The notes under the pieces were generated by a model. That model was given only the letters and a program-made list of their open reading frames with translations. It was not told where the DNA came from and searched no databases. This document shows positions 16,060-24,815 of a DNA stretch of 64,000 bases, piece after piece. The stretch spans positions 1 through 64,000 of the forward strand of contig NZ_JAAGOA010000001.1 of the NCBI RefSeq assembly GCF_010550675.1, read 5' to 3'. Position 1 is the stretch's first letter. Each line of letters begins with the position of its first letter. The position numbers and the translations under genes were made by a program. Origin of the DNA: Phytoactinopolyspora halotolerans (GTDB taxonomy: Bacteria; Actinomycetota; Actinomycetes; Jiangellales; Jiangellaceae).

Positions 16060-16866
16060 ATGGACGTCCGCTCGACCGTCCCGTTGCGTACGGGCAGCCA
16101 GATGCCGGTCATCGGACTGGGCACCTGGCAGCTCACCAAGGACACCACCGGTACCGTCCAGCAGGCGCTGGAGATGGACTATCCGATGATCGACACCGCG
16201 GTGGACTACGGCACCCAACCCGCTATCGGCGAGGCGATGCACCGCAGCGGTACCCGGCCCGAGGACGTGTACATCGTCACCAAGGTCGAGGAGAACGAGG
16301 ATGCGTACGACGGCACCGTCCGCGACCTTGACGAGCTCGACCTCGACTACGTCGATCTCATGCTCATCCACCGGCCGCCGGGGCGCTCGCCGGGCCATGA
16401 GCTCTGGGAAGGCCTCATCCGGGCACGCGAGGACGGGCTGACGCGGGACATCGGTGTGAGCAACTACTCCGTGGACCAGCTCGAAGAGCTCGTCGATGCC
16501 AGCGGCGAGGTCCCGGCCGTGAATCAGATCGAGTGGACACCGTTCGGCTGGAACTCCCACATGCTCGACTATTGCCGCGACCGGGAGATCGTGATCCAGG
16601 CCTACAGCCCGCTCACCCGGACCGAGCGTCTCGACGACCGCCGGCTGAACGAGATCGCGGCGAGCTACGACAAGACCCCGGCACAACTGCTGATCCGCTG
16701 GGACCTGCAGCTCGGCGTGGTGCCGATCCCGAAGGCGAACGACCCGGCGCACCTGGCCGAGAACCTGGACGTCTTCGACTTCGAGATCAGCGACGAGCAC
16801 ATGGAGGAGCTGAACCGGCTCAACGAGCACTGGTCGTCACTCGGCCAGTCCCCGATGTACGAGTAA
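16060..16866 (+). CDS. Aldo/keto reductase
   Basis: A 268-residue NADPH-dependent TIM-barrel reductase of the 2,5-diketo-D-gluconate reductase-like branch. The catalytic tetrad is intact: Asp45, Tyr50 (DTAVDYGTQ), Lys75 (VTKVE) and His104 (LIHRPP). Cofactor-site segments IGVSNYSVDQLEEL and VPIPKAND are also present. Start ATG 16060 follows GGAGAGAAGC. The substrate, an aldehyde or ketose, cannot be assigned. It ends 6 bases before a perfect 21-bp hairpin that separates it from the convergent FAH-family gene. Confidence 0.9.
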   Translation: MDVRSTVPLRTGSQMPVIGLGTWQLTKDTTGTVQQALEMDYPMIDTAVDYGTQPAIGEAMHRSGTRPEDVYIVTKVEENEDAYDGTVRDLDELDLDYVDLMLIHRPPGRSPGHELWEGLIRAREDGLTRDIGVSNYSVDQLEELVDASGEVPAVNQIEWTPFGWNSHMLDYCRDREIVIQAYSPLTRTERLDDRRLNEIAASYDKTPAQLLIRWDLQLGVVPIPKANDPAHLAENLDVFDFEISDEHMEELNRLNEHWSSLGQSPMYE

Positions 16867-16872
16867 ACCCCC

Positions 16873-16923
16873 ATGATCATGAACAGTAACCGTGCACATA
16901 GGACGGTTACTGTTCATGATCAT
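16873..16923. terminator. Perfect 21-bp palindrome with CATGATCAT core
   Basis: The arms 16873-16893 and 16903-16923 (left arm ATGATCATGAACAGTAACC plus GT) are exact inverse complements with a 9-base loop GCACATAGG. It lies between two convergent stops and overlaps the reverse-strand stop at 16920-16922, so it should terminate both transcripts. A relative occurs at 24730-24789. Confidence 0.85.
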
Positions 16924-17762
16924 CGGGTGCCGACGACGGTGACGGGGTTGGTCAGGGTGCCGACGCCGGCGATGTCGATCGTGACGACGTCGCCCTCGGC
17001 CAGGGTGAAGTCCCGTTCCGGCACGATGCCCGTACCGGTGAGCAGGACGGCGCCGACGGGATGCTCCAGCGCCCGGAACAGCCAGCCGGCCAGCTCGGGT
17101 AGCTGCCGGCGCATCTGGTCCGTCGAGGTCTTGCCGCTGAACACGACCTCCCCGCCGCGCTCGATCCGCAGCGAGATGTCGAACGGGCCGTCCCCGGCCT
17201 CCCACACCGGCACGATCTCCGTGCCGAGCGCGCAGGCACGCTCGTACACCTTGGCCTGCGGCAGGTACAGCGGGTTGTCGCCCTCGATAGACCGGCTGCT
17301 CATGTCGTTGCCGACGACGTAGCCGAAGATCTCACCCGAGCTGTTCAGCACCAAGCCCAGCTCGGCCTCGGGGGCGTCCCAGCCCGAGTCGGCGCGGATC
17401 CCGACCGCCTCGCCATCGGTGACGACGCGCTCGGGCGTGGACTTGAGGAACAGCTCCGGCCGGTCCGCGTCGTACACCCGGTCGTAGACGTCCGCGTGGC
17501 CGGATTCCTCGACCCTTCCCTGGCGGCTGCGCAGGTACGTCACCCCGGACGCCCAGACCTCCTGCCGGTCCACCGGGGGCAACCGGCGGGCCCCGTCGAG
17601 CGCGTCGCTGGCCTCCGTCGCGTCCTCGCACCGACGACGGGCATCGTCGAACGGCAGCGCGAGTAGCTCCGCAAGCGACACGCCCAGCCGGGAGAGCCGA
17701 CCGTCACGCTGGACCGCCCACACCCGTTCACCATCAAGTTCGACCTGTACCAGCGAGCTCAT
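16920..17762 (-). CDS. Fumarylacetoacetate hydrolase (FAH) family enzyme
   Basis: A 280-residue metal-dependent FAH-fold enzyme. Family features: an ASGVTYLRSR loop, PELFLKSTP, the metal-ligand region APEAELGLVL and GYVVGNDMSSRSIEGDNP. The family includes C-C bond hydrolases, decarboxylases and sugar-acid dehydratases; the NPLYLPQAKVY stretch resembles 2-keto-3-deoxy-sugar-acid dehydratase-like members, but the reaction is not proven. Start ATG 17762 has GGAG upstream and lies 25 bases after the dehydrogenase stop, so both belong to the left arm of the GntR-centred catabolic island. Confidence 0.87.
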   Translation of the reverse strand: MSSLVQVELDGERVWAVQRDGRLSRLGVSLAELLALPFDDARRRCEDATEASDALDGARRLPPVDRQEVWASGVTYLRSRQGRVEESGHADVYDRVYDADRPELFLKSTPERVVTDGEAVGIRADSGWDAPEAELGLVLNSSGEIFGYVVGNDMSSRSIEGDNPLYLPQAKVYERACALGTEIVPVWEAGDGPFDISLRIERGGEVVFSGKTSTDQMRRQLPELAGWLFRALEHPVGAVLLTGTGIVPERDFTLAEGDVVTIDIAGVGTLTNPVTVVGTR

Positions 17763-17787
17763 CGCGTCCGTCTCCGTTCCGTGAAGA

Positions 17788-18780
17788 TCAACCTGCCACC
17801 GTGTTGTGCCCCGCATTGTGAGCGTTCCCACGCTCCTTCTGCAGGACGTTACGCGCGATCTGTGCTGCCGCCGTCCGTAGCCGCTGCACTGAACCGGGCG
17901 AGATCCACGCTACGTGAGGCGTCGTCAGCACGCGCGGGTCGGCCAGCAGCGGATCATCCGGGTGCGCCGGTTCCTCCCACCACACGTCCAGCCCGACCCC
18001 GGTCACGTCACCCGCATCCAGCGCACGTTCGAGCGACGGGCGGTCGACCAGCCCCGCGCGCGCCGTGTTGACCAGGATCCCGTCCGGTCCGAGCGATGCG
18101 AGGACACGCCGGTCGACCGTCCCCCGCGTCTTCTCGGTCAGCGGGGCGTGCACGCTGACCGCGTCACTGCGTTCCCACAGATCGTCCCAGCTCACCATCT
18201 CGACACCGGCCTCCCCGGCTGCCGACCCGTCGACATACGGATCGTGCGCGACCACGGTCATGCCGAAGGCCTTCGCCCGGGCCGCCACCGCCTGGGCGAC
18301 GGCGCCGAATCCGAATAGCCCAAGTGCGCACGTCAGCAGCTCGCGCGGGTCGGGCACGTCGCCGCGGACCGGCCATTCACCCGCACGCACCGGCTGCGAC
18401 CAGGCCGGCACCCGGCGGAGCAGCGGCAACAGCAACGCCATCGCCTGGTCAGCGACTTCGGCCGAACCGTACCCGCGCACATTGCGGGCTTCGACGCCGA
18501 GCTCGGCCGCTGCGTCGACGTCGACGTTGTCCATGCCCACGCCGTACCGCGCCACCACCCGCACGTCGGGGCAGGATTCCAGAACGCCACGGGTGATCGG
18601 ACCGTACTGCACCAAGAGGGCGCACGCGCCGGTGGCTCGGGCCGCGTCGATGATCTCGTCCTCGGTCCGGCACCTCTCGTGCACCACGTCGAAGCCCGCC
18701 GGTTCGAGCACGGCGCGCTCGAATGTCGCTTCCCCCATGTCGCAGTCGGTGATCAGGACCGTTCGGGCACGTTCGCTCAT
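17788..18780 (-). CDS. D-2-hydroxyacid dehydrogenase (CtBP/SerA-like)
   Basis: A 330-residue NAD-dependent dehydrogenase of the D-isomer-specific 2-hydroxyacid family. The Rossmann motif is GLFGFGAVAQAVA, and the catalytic Arg (VNTARAGLVD), Glu (WWEEPAHP) and His (TTPHVAW) are all present. RYGVGMDNVDVDAA is the conserved substrate-loop motif. Start ATG 18780 has GGAGATT upstream. It is co-directional with the upstream GntR gene (23-base gap) and the downstream FAH-fold gene. In this setting it probably oxidises a 2-hydroxy acid intermediate or reduces a 2-keto acid. Confidence 0.9.
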   Translation of the reverse strand: MSERARTVLITDCDMGEATFERAVLEPAGFDVVHERCRTEDEIIDAARATGACALLVQYGPITRGVLESCPDVRVVARYGVGMDNVDVDAAAELGVEARNVRGYGSAEVADQAMALLLPLLRRVPAWSQPVRAGEWPVRGDVPDPRELLTCALGLFGFGAVAQAVAARAKAFGMTVVAHDPYVDGSAAGEAGVEMVSWDDLWERSDAVSVHAPLTEKTRGTVDRRVLASLGPDGILVNTARAGLVDRPSLERALDAGDVTGVGLDVWWEEPAHPDDPLLADPRVLTTPHVAWISPGSVQRLRTAAAQIARNVLQKERGNAHNAGHNTVAG

Positions 18781-18803
18781 TGGCCGAATCTCCGGGCAGC
18801 CGG

Positions 18804-19487
18804 TCACATGGACGAGAAGGAACGCTCGCCGTGTGCGGCCAGCGCCTCGAGCACCGCTTTCGGGTCGCCCCTCTCCACGACGTCGAGAAGCTCCTGGTGA
18901 CGGTCGACGTGCGTCTCCAGGTCCTCGTAGAACCGTTCCCGGACGTAGAGATTGCGGGCCATGCAAAGGAGGAGTTGCTGGTACAGCGAGTTGTACATGG
19001 CGCTCAGGCGACCGTGACCGGCCAGCGCGACGATCGACGCGTGGAAGGCATAGCCCGCCTCCACCAGGCCACCGCGATCCTCTGCCTGTGCGCACGCCCG
19101 CATCCGTGCCAGTGCCTGCCGGCACACTTCCAGCCGTGCCGGGTCTTGAACCGGCACGCCGAGTTCCACCGCCATCCGTTCCAGCCCGGACCGCAGAGTC
19201 AGGATCTCGTACACGTCTTCGCTGGTCAGCTCCACCACGGTGGAACCGCGCCGCGGTTGGTTGACGACGAGCCCTTCCTGCTGCAGCAGGCGCAGCGCTT
19301 CCCGCAACGGGGGCCGGCTGATGCCGAGTTCCTTCGTCAGCCGCTCCTCGATCAGCCGTTCGCCCGGCTCGAGGTCGCCCGCGAGAATCTTCTTCCGCAC
19401 GGCGTCCGCGGCGAGTTGCACCAGACTCTTCGGCTCCAACCGGCCCAAACCGGTTGCATCATCCACCTGACTCATCCCCGACACCAT
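18804..19487 (-). CDS. GntR family regulator, FCD (FadR/VanR-type)
   Basis: A 227-residue repressor. The N-terminal winged helix spans about 22-85 (VRKKILAGDLEPGERLIEER, LTKELGISRPPLREALRLL). The C-terminal all-helical FCD domain contains LRSGLERMAVELGV and HRQELLDVVERGD with the expected metal-binding His pattern. Start ATG 19487 follows AAAGGTGG. It heads the left arm of the island and faces the right arm across 252 bases containing an 18-bp palindrome of the GntR type. The effector is probably a carboxylate of the pathway. Confidence 0.92.
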   Translation of the reverse strand: MVSGMSQVDDATGLGRLEPKSLVQLAADAVRKKILAGDLEPGERLIEERLTKELGISRPPLREALRLLQQEGLVVNQPRRGSTVVELTSEDVYEILTLRSGLERMAVELGVPVQDPARLEVCRQALARMRACAQAEDRGGLVEAGYAFHASIVALAGHGRLSAMYNSLYQQLLLCMARNLYVRERFYEDLETHVDRHQELLDVVERGDPKAVLEALAAHGERSFSSM

Positions 19488-19598
19488 GGTCCACCTTTCT
19501 CATCCATGCCCACGCCTCATATGAGCCGCGCGTCCCTGGCTGTCGCCGCGGACCATCCCGCACGATCCGGTCGGCCCATTCCCGCACGACCGGCCCTA

Positions 19599-19612
19599 GG
19601 GATGATCATCCC
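19599..19612. repeat. 14-bp palindrome GGGATGATCATCCC
   Basis: A self-complementary site in the GntR/RraA intergenic region, 112 bases upstream of the GntR start. It shares the ATGATCAT core with the gene-end hairpins at 16873 and 24730, but here there is no loop. It may be a protein-binding site; no function can be assigned. Confidence 0.5.
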
Positions 19613-19651
19613 GCAGATCGTTTTCAGATCAACCCTTGCCACAGCATACAA

Positions 19652-19669
19652 ACTATTGTAGACAATAGT
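19652..19669. promoter_or_regulatory. GntR (FadR/VanR-type) operator ACTATTGT-AG-ACAATAGT
   Basis: A perfect 18-bp palindrome containing TTGT-N2-ACAA, the form recognised by FCD-type GntR repressors. It lies 71 bases before the RraA-like start and 165 before the GntR start, overlapping the region where the right-arm promoter should be. This is the strongest evidence for how the island is controlled. Confidence 0.8.
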
Positions 19670-19739
19670 CCAACACCACGCCTAACGGCACCGAAACACG
19701 CCGTGGGTTTCGGCGATCCCAGCCAGGAAGGGGCTGCAC

Positions 19740-20432
19740 ATGACGACGAAGGAACTGGTCGCGCTGTTCGAAGGGCTGCGCGTCGCGGACGTACGCGACG
19801 GCATGGACTGGGTGGGCCTGCACCACAAAGGCACGGTCTCACCCGACATCGCGCCGCTCTTCCAGGGCGCGTACGCGGTCGGAGTCGCACACACCGTCCG
19901 GATGAAGCCCTCCGAGAAGTCGGTGCCGTCGATGCCACCCGAGGATTACACCGACTGGGCCTACAACTACTGGTACCGCGAGCTCTACAGCTCCCGGCCG
20001 CTGACCGACAACCTCCAGGCAGGCGAGATGGTCGTCATCGAGTCCGCCGGCCTGGACGTCGGCGAGGTCGGATCGAACAACTCGCTGGAGTGGTACGCGG
20101 CCGGCGCCACCGGTGTCGTCACCAGTGGCGGTGTCCGCGACCGGGACGAGTGTGTTCACCAGCGCGTCCCCACGTTCTGCCGGTTGCGAGTGCAGAAGAT
20201 GGTGCAAGGCCGCGTCGAGTTCGACACCACGCAGGTTCCGGTGAATATCGGCGGCGTGCTGATCCGTCCGGGCGACGTCGTGGTCGCCGACGGGGACGGC
20301 GTCATCGCGGTGCCCGTCGAGCACGCCGAGACCGTCGCCCGCTACGCCCGCCAAGAGCTGGAGAACGACAAGGCCGGTCGGCGCAAGCTCTACGAGAAGC
20401 TCGGCTGGCCGCTCGACGACACGGTCCGCTGA
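19740..20432 (+). CDS. RraA-like protein (4-hydroxy-4-methyl-2-oxoglutarate aldolase family)
   Basis: A 230-residue protein of the RraA/HMG aldolase fold. The family includes divalent-metal class II pyruvate aldolases and the RNase E inhibitor RraA. The conserved substrate/metal loop AGATGVVTSGGVRDRDE is present, as is VVVADGDGVIAVP. In a catabolic operon the aldolase role, releasing pyruvate or oxaloacetate from a 4-hydroxy-2-oxo acid, is more likely than RNase control. Start ATG 19740 follows AGGAAGGGG. It is the first gene of the right arm, downstream of the GntR operator. Confidence 0.87.
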   Translation: MTTKELVALFEGLRVADVRDGMDWVGLHHKGTVSPDIAPLFQGAYAVGVAHTVRMKPSEKSVPSMPPEDYTDWAYNYWYRELYSSRPLTDNLQAGEMVVIESAGLDVGEVGSNNSLEWYAAGATGVVTSGGVRDRDECVHQRVPTFCRLRVQKMVQGRVEFDTTQVPVNIGGVLIRPGDVVVADGDGVIAVPVEHAETVARYARQELENDKAGRRKLYEKLGWPLDDTVR

Positions 20433-20434
20433 CC

Positions 20435-21355
20435 ATGACGTCGGTGCTCGATCCGGGCCGCGCGCACATCGGGTTCGTCGGTCTCGGCAATCTCGGCCAG
20501 CCGATGGCGCGCGCGCTGTGTGCCGGCGGCTGGTCGGTCACCGTACTCGACGCTGTGCCGTCGAAGGTCGAGCCGGTGCTCGCCGACGGGGCCACGGCGG
20601 CCTCCGGCCCGCTCGACCTGCACGGCTGCGACGCGGTGTCGATCGCCGTCTCCCACGACGCGGCCGTCGAGAGTGTGCTCGTAGACGGTGGACTCCTGAC
20701 AGGCCTGGCACCCGGCTCGTCCGTCATCGTGCACAGTACGGTGCTACCGTCCAGCGCCCGACGACTGGCCGGACTCGCCGCCGAGCGCGAGATCGCGTTC
20801 CTCGACGCACCGGTCAGCGGCGGCGACGAGCGCGCGCTCCGCGGCGAGCTCACGCTGATGGCGGGCGCCGAACTCGAACACCTCGCGCGAGCCCGGCCGT
20901 TGCTGGACACCGTCGCCTCGGAGATCCACCACCTCGGTCCTCCAGGCGCCGGCGCCGCGACCAAACTCGCCAACCAGCTGATGATGTTCGCCTCGCTGCT
21001 CGGTGTACACGAAGCGCTGGACCTTGCCACCGCCTACGGCGTCGGGGAACGGGCGATCCTCGACGCCACAGCGACCAGCACGGGAGACTCCTGGGCGGCA
21101 CGCAGCTGGGGATTCTTCGACCGCGTCGCCGCGGCCTATGACCGTGGCGGAACCCGGGTCGAGGACCGGCCATGGCGCAAGGACCTGGTGGAAATTCTGC
21201 AGGCGGCACGAGGGGCAGGGCTGGACCTGCCCCTTGCCACCCTCCTCTCCGACGTGATGGCGGATCGCGTCGAAGTGCACGCGCGCTCGTCGGCGCAACC
21301 GCGCGGCCCGACGATCGCCGGGAGCGACGGCCCGGACAGATACCGAAAGGAGTAG
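20435..21355 (+). CDS. NAD(P)-dependent beta-hydroxyacid dehydrogenase (HIBADH-like)
   Basis: A 306-residue protein of the 3-hydroxyisobutyrate/6-phosphogluconate dehydrogenase superfamily. The N-terminal Rossmann motif is IGFVGLGNLGQPMARAL. The substrate-binding signature FLDAPVSGGDERA and the GAGAATKLANQLMM segment with the catalytic Lys are present. The family oxidises beta-hydroxy acids such as 3-hydroxyisobutyrate, tartronate semialdehyde and related sugar acids. Its ATG at 20435 lies two bases after the RraA stop, and three bases separate its stop from the ABC permease, so all are co-transcribed. Confidence 0.9.
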   Translation: MTSVLDPGRAHIGFVGLGNLGQPMARALCAGGWSVTVLDAVPSKVEPVLADGATAASGPLDLHGCDAVSIAVSHDAAVESVLVDGGLLTGLAPGSSVIVHSTVLPSSARRLAGLAAEREIAFLDAPVSGGDERALRGELTLMAGAELEHLARARPLLDTVASEIHHLGPPGAGAATKLANQLMMFASLLGVHEALDLATAYGVGERAILDATATSTGDSWAARSWGFFDRVAAAYDRGGTRVEDRPWRKDLVEILQAARGAGLDLPLATLLSDVMADRVEVHARSSAQPRGPTIAGSDGPDRYRKE

Positions 21356-21357
21356 GC

Positions 21358-22326
21358 ATGTCGATCACGGACTCAACCCGTGCCCGGGCCAGCACGTCGG
21401 ACCAGGCCACGCCGTCGCTGAGTCACCGACGGCGACAGCGACGGCGAGCGCCCGGCGAGGCCGTCGCCGGCTACCTGTTCCTCTCACCTTGGCTGGCCGG
21501 CCTGCTGTTCCTCACCATCGGCCCAATGGTGGCGTCGCTCTACCTGTCCTTTACCGATTACGACCTGCTGACCGCGCCACGATGGGTCGGGTTCGACAAC
21601 TTCGCCCAGCTGTTCAGTGACCCACGCTGGATCGCCTCCGTTGGCGTCACGCTGACATATGTCCTGTTCAGCGTCCCTGGCGTGCTGATCGTCTCACTGG
21701 CCGTCGCGCTCGCGCTGAACAAAGGCTTCCGCCTGCTCTCCGCCTATCGTGCGGCGTACTACCTGCCGTCACTGCTCGGCTCCAGCGTCGCGATCGCGAT
21801 CCTGTGGCGGCAGGTATTCGGGGATCAGGGCGCCGTCAACGCGGTGCTGGACCGGATCGGTATCCACATGGGCAGCTGGATCGGCAGCCCGGACACCGCG
21901 CTGTACACGCTGATCGTCCTCAACATCTGGACGTTCGGCGCGACGATGATCATCTTCCTGGCGGGCTTGAGACAGATCCCCACGGAGTATTACCAGGCGG
22001 CCGCCGTGGACGGAGCCGGGAAGATCCGCCAGTTCCGGAGCATCACGCTGCCGATGCTCACTCCGCTGATCTTTTTCAACATACTCCTGACCACGGTTAA
22101 CGCGTTCCAGGCGTTCACTCCCGCGTATGTGATCAGCGAGGGCACGGGCGGCCCCGCCAACTCGACGCTCTTCTACACGCTCTATCTGTACGAGCAGGGC
22201 TTCACCCGGCTGGAGATGGGCTACGCCTCGGCGATGGCGTGGGTATTGGTGGTCGCACTCGGAATCGGAACCGCCCTGCTGTTCGCGTCCGCCCGCTACT
22301 GGGTTTTCTACGGAGACGAACGATGA
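21358..22326 (+). CDS. Sugar-type ABC transporter permease (MalF/UgpA-like)
   Basis: A 322-residue inner-membrane permease with six predicted membrane segments starting near residue 38 (AVAGYLFLSPWLAGLLFL). The EAA loop that contacts the ATPase is visible (EYYQAAAVDGAGKIRQF, then RSITLPMLTP). Start ATG 21358 follows AAAGGAG. It pairs with the next permease and the lipoprotein to form an importer of the carbohydrate-uptake (CUT1) class. No ATPase gene is in the operon; in actinobacteria these importers often borrow a shared MsiK-type ATPase. Confidence 0.92.
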   Translation: MSITDSTRARASTSDQATPSLSHRRRQRRRAPGEAVAGYLFLSPWLAGLLFLTIGPMVASLYLSFTDYDLLTAPRWVGFDNFAQLFSDPRWIASVGVTLTYVLFSVPGVLIVSLAVALALNKGFRLLSAYRAAYYLPSLLGSSVAIAILWRQVFGDQGAVNAVLDRIGIHMGSWIGSPDTALYTLIVLNIWTFGATMIIFLAGLRQIPTEYYQAAAVDGAGKIRQFRSITLPMLTPLIFFNILLTTVNAFQAFTPAYVISEGTGGPANSTLFYTLYLYEQGFTRLEMGYASAMAWVLVVALGIGTALLFASARYWVFYGDER

Positions 22327-23231
22327 GCCGTGCCACGTACACCCCCGCCACCCGCACACCGCCACGGGCCCCCCGGCTGCGTTTCGGCCGCACGCCGGTC
22401 CGGAGCCCGCTCGGCCGCGCGGTCGTCCGTCACGCGATGTTGCTGACCGTAATCGCGATCATGCTGTACCCGCTGTTCTGGATGGTCGGTGCGTCCTTCC
22501 GGCCGAACAACGAGGTCTTCACCACGCTGGGGATCTGGCCGTCGAACTTCACCCTGGACAACTACACCGAGGGATGGACCAGCGGACAGTTCAGTTTCTC
22601 CCGGTACTTCCTCAACTCGCTGGTGATCACCGGGCTGTCCGTCGTCGGGAACGTGGTGGCCTGCATGCTCGCCGCATACGCCTTCGCACGACTGGATTTC
22701 CCGTTCAAACGGGTCCTGTTCGCGATCATGCTGGGGACCCTGCTGCTCCCGTACCACGTCACGCTCGTGCCGCAGTACATCATGTTCAGTGAGCTGCAGT
22801 GGATCAACACCATCCTGCCGCTCGTCATACCGAAGTTCCTCGCCACGGATGCGTTCTTCATTTTCCTGATGGTGCAGTTCATCCGGGTATTACCGCGCGA
22901 AATGGATGACGCCGCGCGGATCGACGGATGCGGGTACTGGGGCATCTTCCGCCGCATCATCGTGCCGCTGTCATTGCCGGCGATGGGCACCGTGGCGATG
23001 TTCACCTTCATTTTCACCTGGAACGACTTCCTCGGGCCGCTGCTGTATCTGAGCCGCCCGGACATGTGGACGGTCGCCCAGGGCTTGAACAACTTCGTCG
23101 ACGCCACGGGCCAGTCGGCATTCGGTCCCCTGCTGGCGATGGCGACGCTGTCCATCGCGCCGATCGTCGGCTTCTTCCTGGTCACACAACGCCTGCTCGT
23201 CGAGGGCATCGCGACCAGCGGCCTGAAGTGA
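22323..23231 (+). CDS. Sugar-type ABC transporter permease (MalG/UgpE-like)
   Basis: A 302-residue permease, partner of the preceding gene; its ATG overlaps the upstream stop (ATGA at 22323). Membrane segments begin at MLLTVIAIMLYPLFWMVGAS. The EAA motif is in REMDDAARIDGCGYWGIF and RRIIVPLSLPAM. The protein ends VEGIATSGLK, the standard terminus of CUT1 MalG-type subunits. The 132-base gap to the binding-protein gene contains only short imperfect repeats. Confidence 0.92.
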   Translation: MSRATYTPATRTPPRAPRLRFGRTPVRSPLGRAVVRHAMLLTVIAIMLYPLFWMVGASFRPNNEVFTTLGIWPSNFTLDNYTEGWTSGQFSFSRYFLNSLVITGLSVVGNVVACMLAAYAFARLDFPFKRVLFAIMLGTLLLPYHVTLVPQYIMFSELQWINTILPLVIPKFLATDAFFIFLMVQFIRVLPREMDDAARIDGCGYWGIFRRIIVPLSLPAMGTVAMFTFIFTWNDFLGPLLYLSRPDMWTVAQGLNNFVDATGQSAFGPLLAMATLSIAPIVGFFLVTQRLLVEGIATSGLK

Positions 23232-23363
23232 CGCCGATGCGACGCCTCAGCACGCGAACGAGGAGGCGATGCCACACCCATGACGACGTGACGCGTCATC
23301 CCAAGACGTGACACCGCACCCCACAGCCATGCAATGACGCAACCACTGCAGGAGGAATGCACG

Positions 23364-24713
23364 ATGACCAGATACATCGGGCGCCGGCGGTTCCTGGCGG
23401 GCGCGAGCATCACCGCAGCCGCCGTCCTGGTCACAGCCGGGTGCGGCGGCACCTCGGCCACCGGCGAGACCGGCGACGGTCAGGACACCCACGACGGCAC
23501 CGGCGAGGTTCAAGGCGACATCGTCTTCGCCTGGTGGGGCGGCGGCGCCCGCAACGAGGTGACCAACGCCGTCGCCGACCTGTTCGAGGAGGCCAACCCG
23601 GATGTCTCGGTCAGCCGCGAATCGGCGGACTGGGGTGACTACTGGGACCGGCTCAACGTCCAAGCGTCGGGGGGAAACATGCCGTGTGTCACGCAGACGC
23701 AGGCTCGCCAGCTGAATGACTTCGCCTCGCGCAACCTGCTGCTCCCCCTCGATCCGATGGTCGAGTCCGGCGCGATCGACGTCAGTACCATCCCGGACGA
23801 CGTTCTCGACAGTGGACGCGGCCCGGACGGCGAGCTGTACATGGTGCCCTACGGCGCGGCGTATGACGCACTGATGGTGAACCAGACGCTAGCCGAGGAG
23901 ACCGGGGCCGGCGTGCCGCCGGACGGCTATGACTGGGAGTACTTCTTCGACTGGCTGGCCGAGGCCCAGGATGACCTACCGGACGACGTCGCCGCGGCGA
24001 ACGTCGGCGGCGGACGACCGAACTACCTCATCGCCTATGTGCAGGCACACGGTGAGGAGATGTTCGCCGATGGTCAGATCGGCTTTCCGCGCGAGCTACT
24101 GGTCGACTTCTGGACCGAATGGGAGGAGTTACGTGAATCCGGCGTGACCAATACTGCCGACCAATGGGCGGAGGAGCCGTCCGCGTCCGAACAGAGCTAC
24201 GTCGCGCAAGGTGCGGTCATGGCGGACGTCCAACCGGGGAACTACCTGACACCGGCGCAAGACACGATGGACGGGCAGGACACGGGCCAGCAGCTGGTGA
24301 CCGTACCCCTGCCGTCCGGGCCGGCCGGATCCGGCAACGTGCTGATCACCTCCGGCTTCTCCATCCCGGCCAGCTGCGACAACGTCTCCACGGCGGCCGC
24401 GTTCGTGGACTTCTGGATCAACGACGACGAAGGTGCGGAGGTGTTCTCGTCCTCGAACGGTGCCGTCACCAACGCCGACCACCTACAGCAGCAGATCGAC
24501 AACCCCGAGCTGCCGGAACTGAAACGCCACGAACTCGAGGTCTACGAGCAGATCGTCGGCATGTCGCCGCCGGTGATCATCTACCCGCCCGGATACCAGG
24601 CCACGTTCGAGGCGGCGTTCACCCGCGCGTACGAGGAGATCGCGTTCGGCCGCAAGAGCATCGAGCAAGCCGTGGACGACTTCTTCGCCGAGGCCAACGC
24701 CGGCCTGGGCTGA
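23364..24713 (+). CDS. ABC transporter substrate-binding lipoprotein (carbohydrate family)
   Basis: A 449-residue extracellular binding protein of cluster B family 1. The N-terminus RRRFLAGASITAAAVL has a twin-arginine flavour and leads to a lipobox VTAGC, so it should be lipid-anchored outside the membrane at that Cys. The mature part starts with a Gly/Thr/Asp-rich linker, then IVFAWWGGGARNEVTNAV, typical of sugar-binding proteins. Start ATG 23364 follows GGAGGA. It delivers the island's substrate to the two permeases. The ligand cannot be predicted from sequence. A hairpin follows 16 bases after the stop. Confidence 0.92.
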   Translation: MTRYIGRRRFLAGASITAAAVLVTAGCGGTSATGETGDGQDTHDGTGEVQGDIVFAWWGGGARNEVTNAVADLFEEANPDVSVSRESADWGDYWDRLNVQASGGNMPCVTQTQARQLNDFASRNLLLPLDPMVESGAIDVSTIPDDVLDSGRGPDGELYMVPYGAAYDALMVNQTLAEETGAGVPPDGYDWEYFFDWLAEAQDDLPDDVAAANVGGGRPNYLIAYVQAHGEEMFADGQIGFPRELLVDFWTEWEELRESGVTNTADQWAEEPSASEQSYVAQGAVMADVQPGNYLTPAQDTMDGQDTGQQLVTVPLPSGPAGSGNVLITSGFSIPASCDNVSTAAAFVDFWINDDEGAEVFSSSNGAVTNADHLQQQIDNPELPELKRHELEVYEQIVGMSPPVIIYPPGYQATFEAAFTRAYEEIAFGRKSIEQAVDDFFAEANAGLG

Positions 24714-24729
24714 CCCACCCACCCACCAC

Positions 24730-24789
24730 GCCCATGATCATCAACCGTTGAACCGGCGCGGATACGGCCAACCGTTGATGATCATGGGC
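24730..24789. terminator. 21-bp hairpin with CATGATCAT core, second copy
   Basis: Arms 24730-24750 and 24769-24789 pair at 20 of 21 positions, with an 18-base loop. The outer GCCCATGATCATCAAC is perfect on both sides. It lies between the binding-protein gene and the CoA-transferase gene and probably lowers read-through from the importer to the CoA genes. Confidence 0.75.
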
Positions 24790-24815
24790 TTCCGAGGAAC
24801 TTGGAGGCCGATGAC

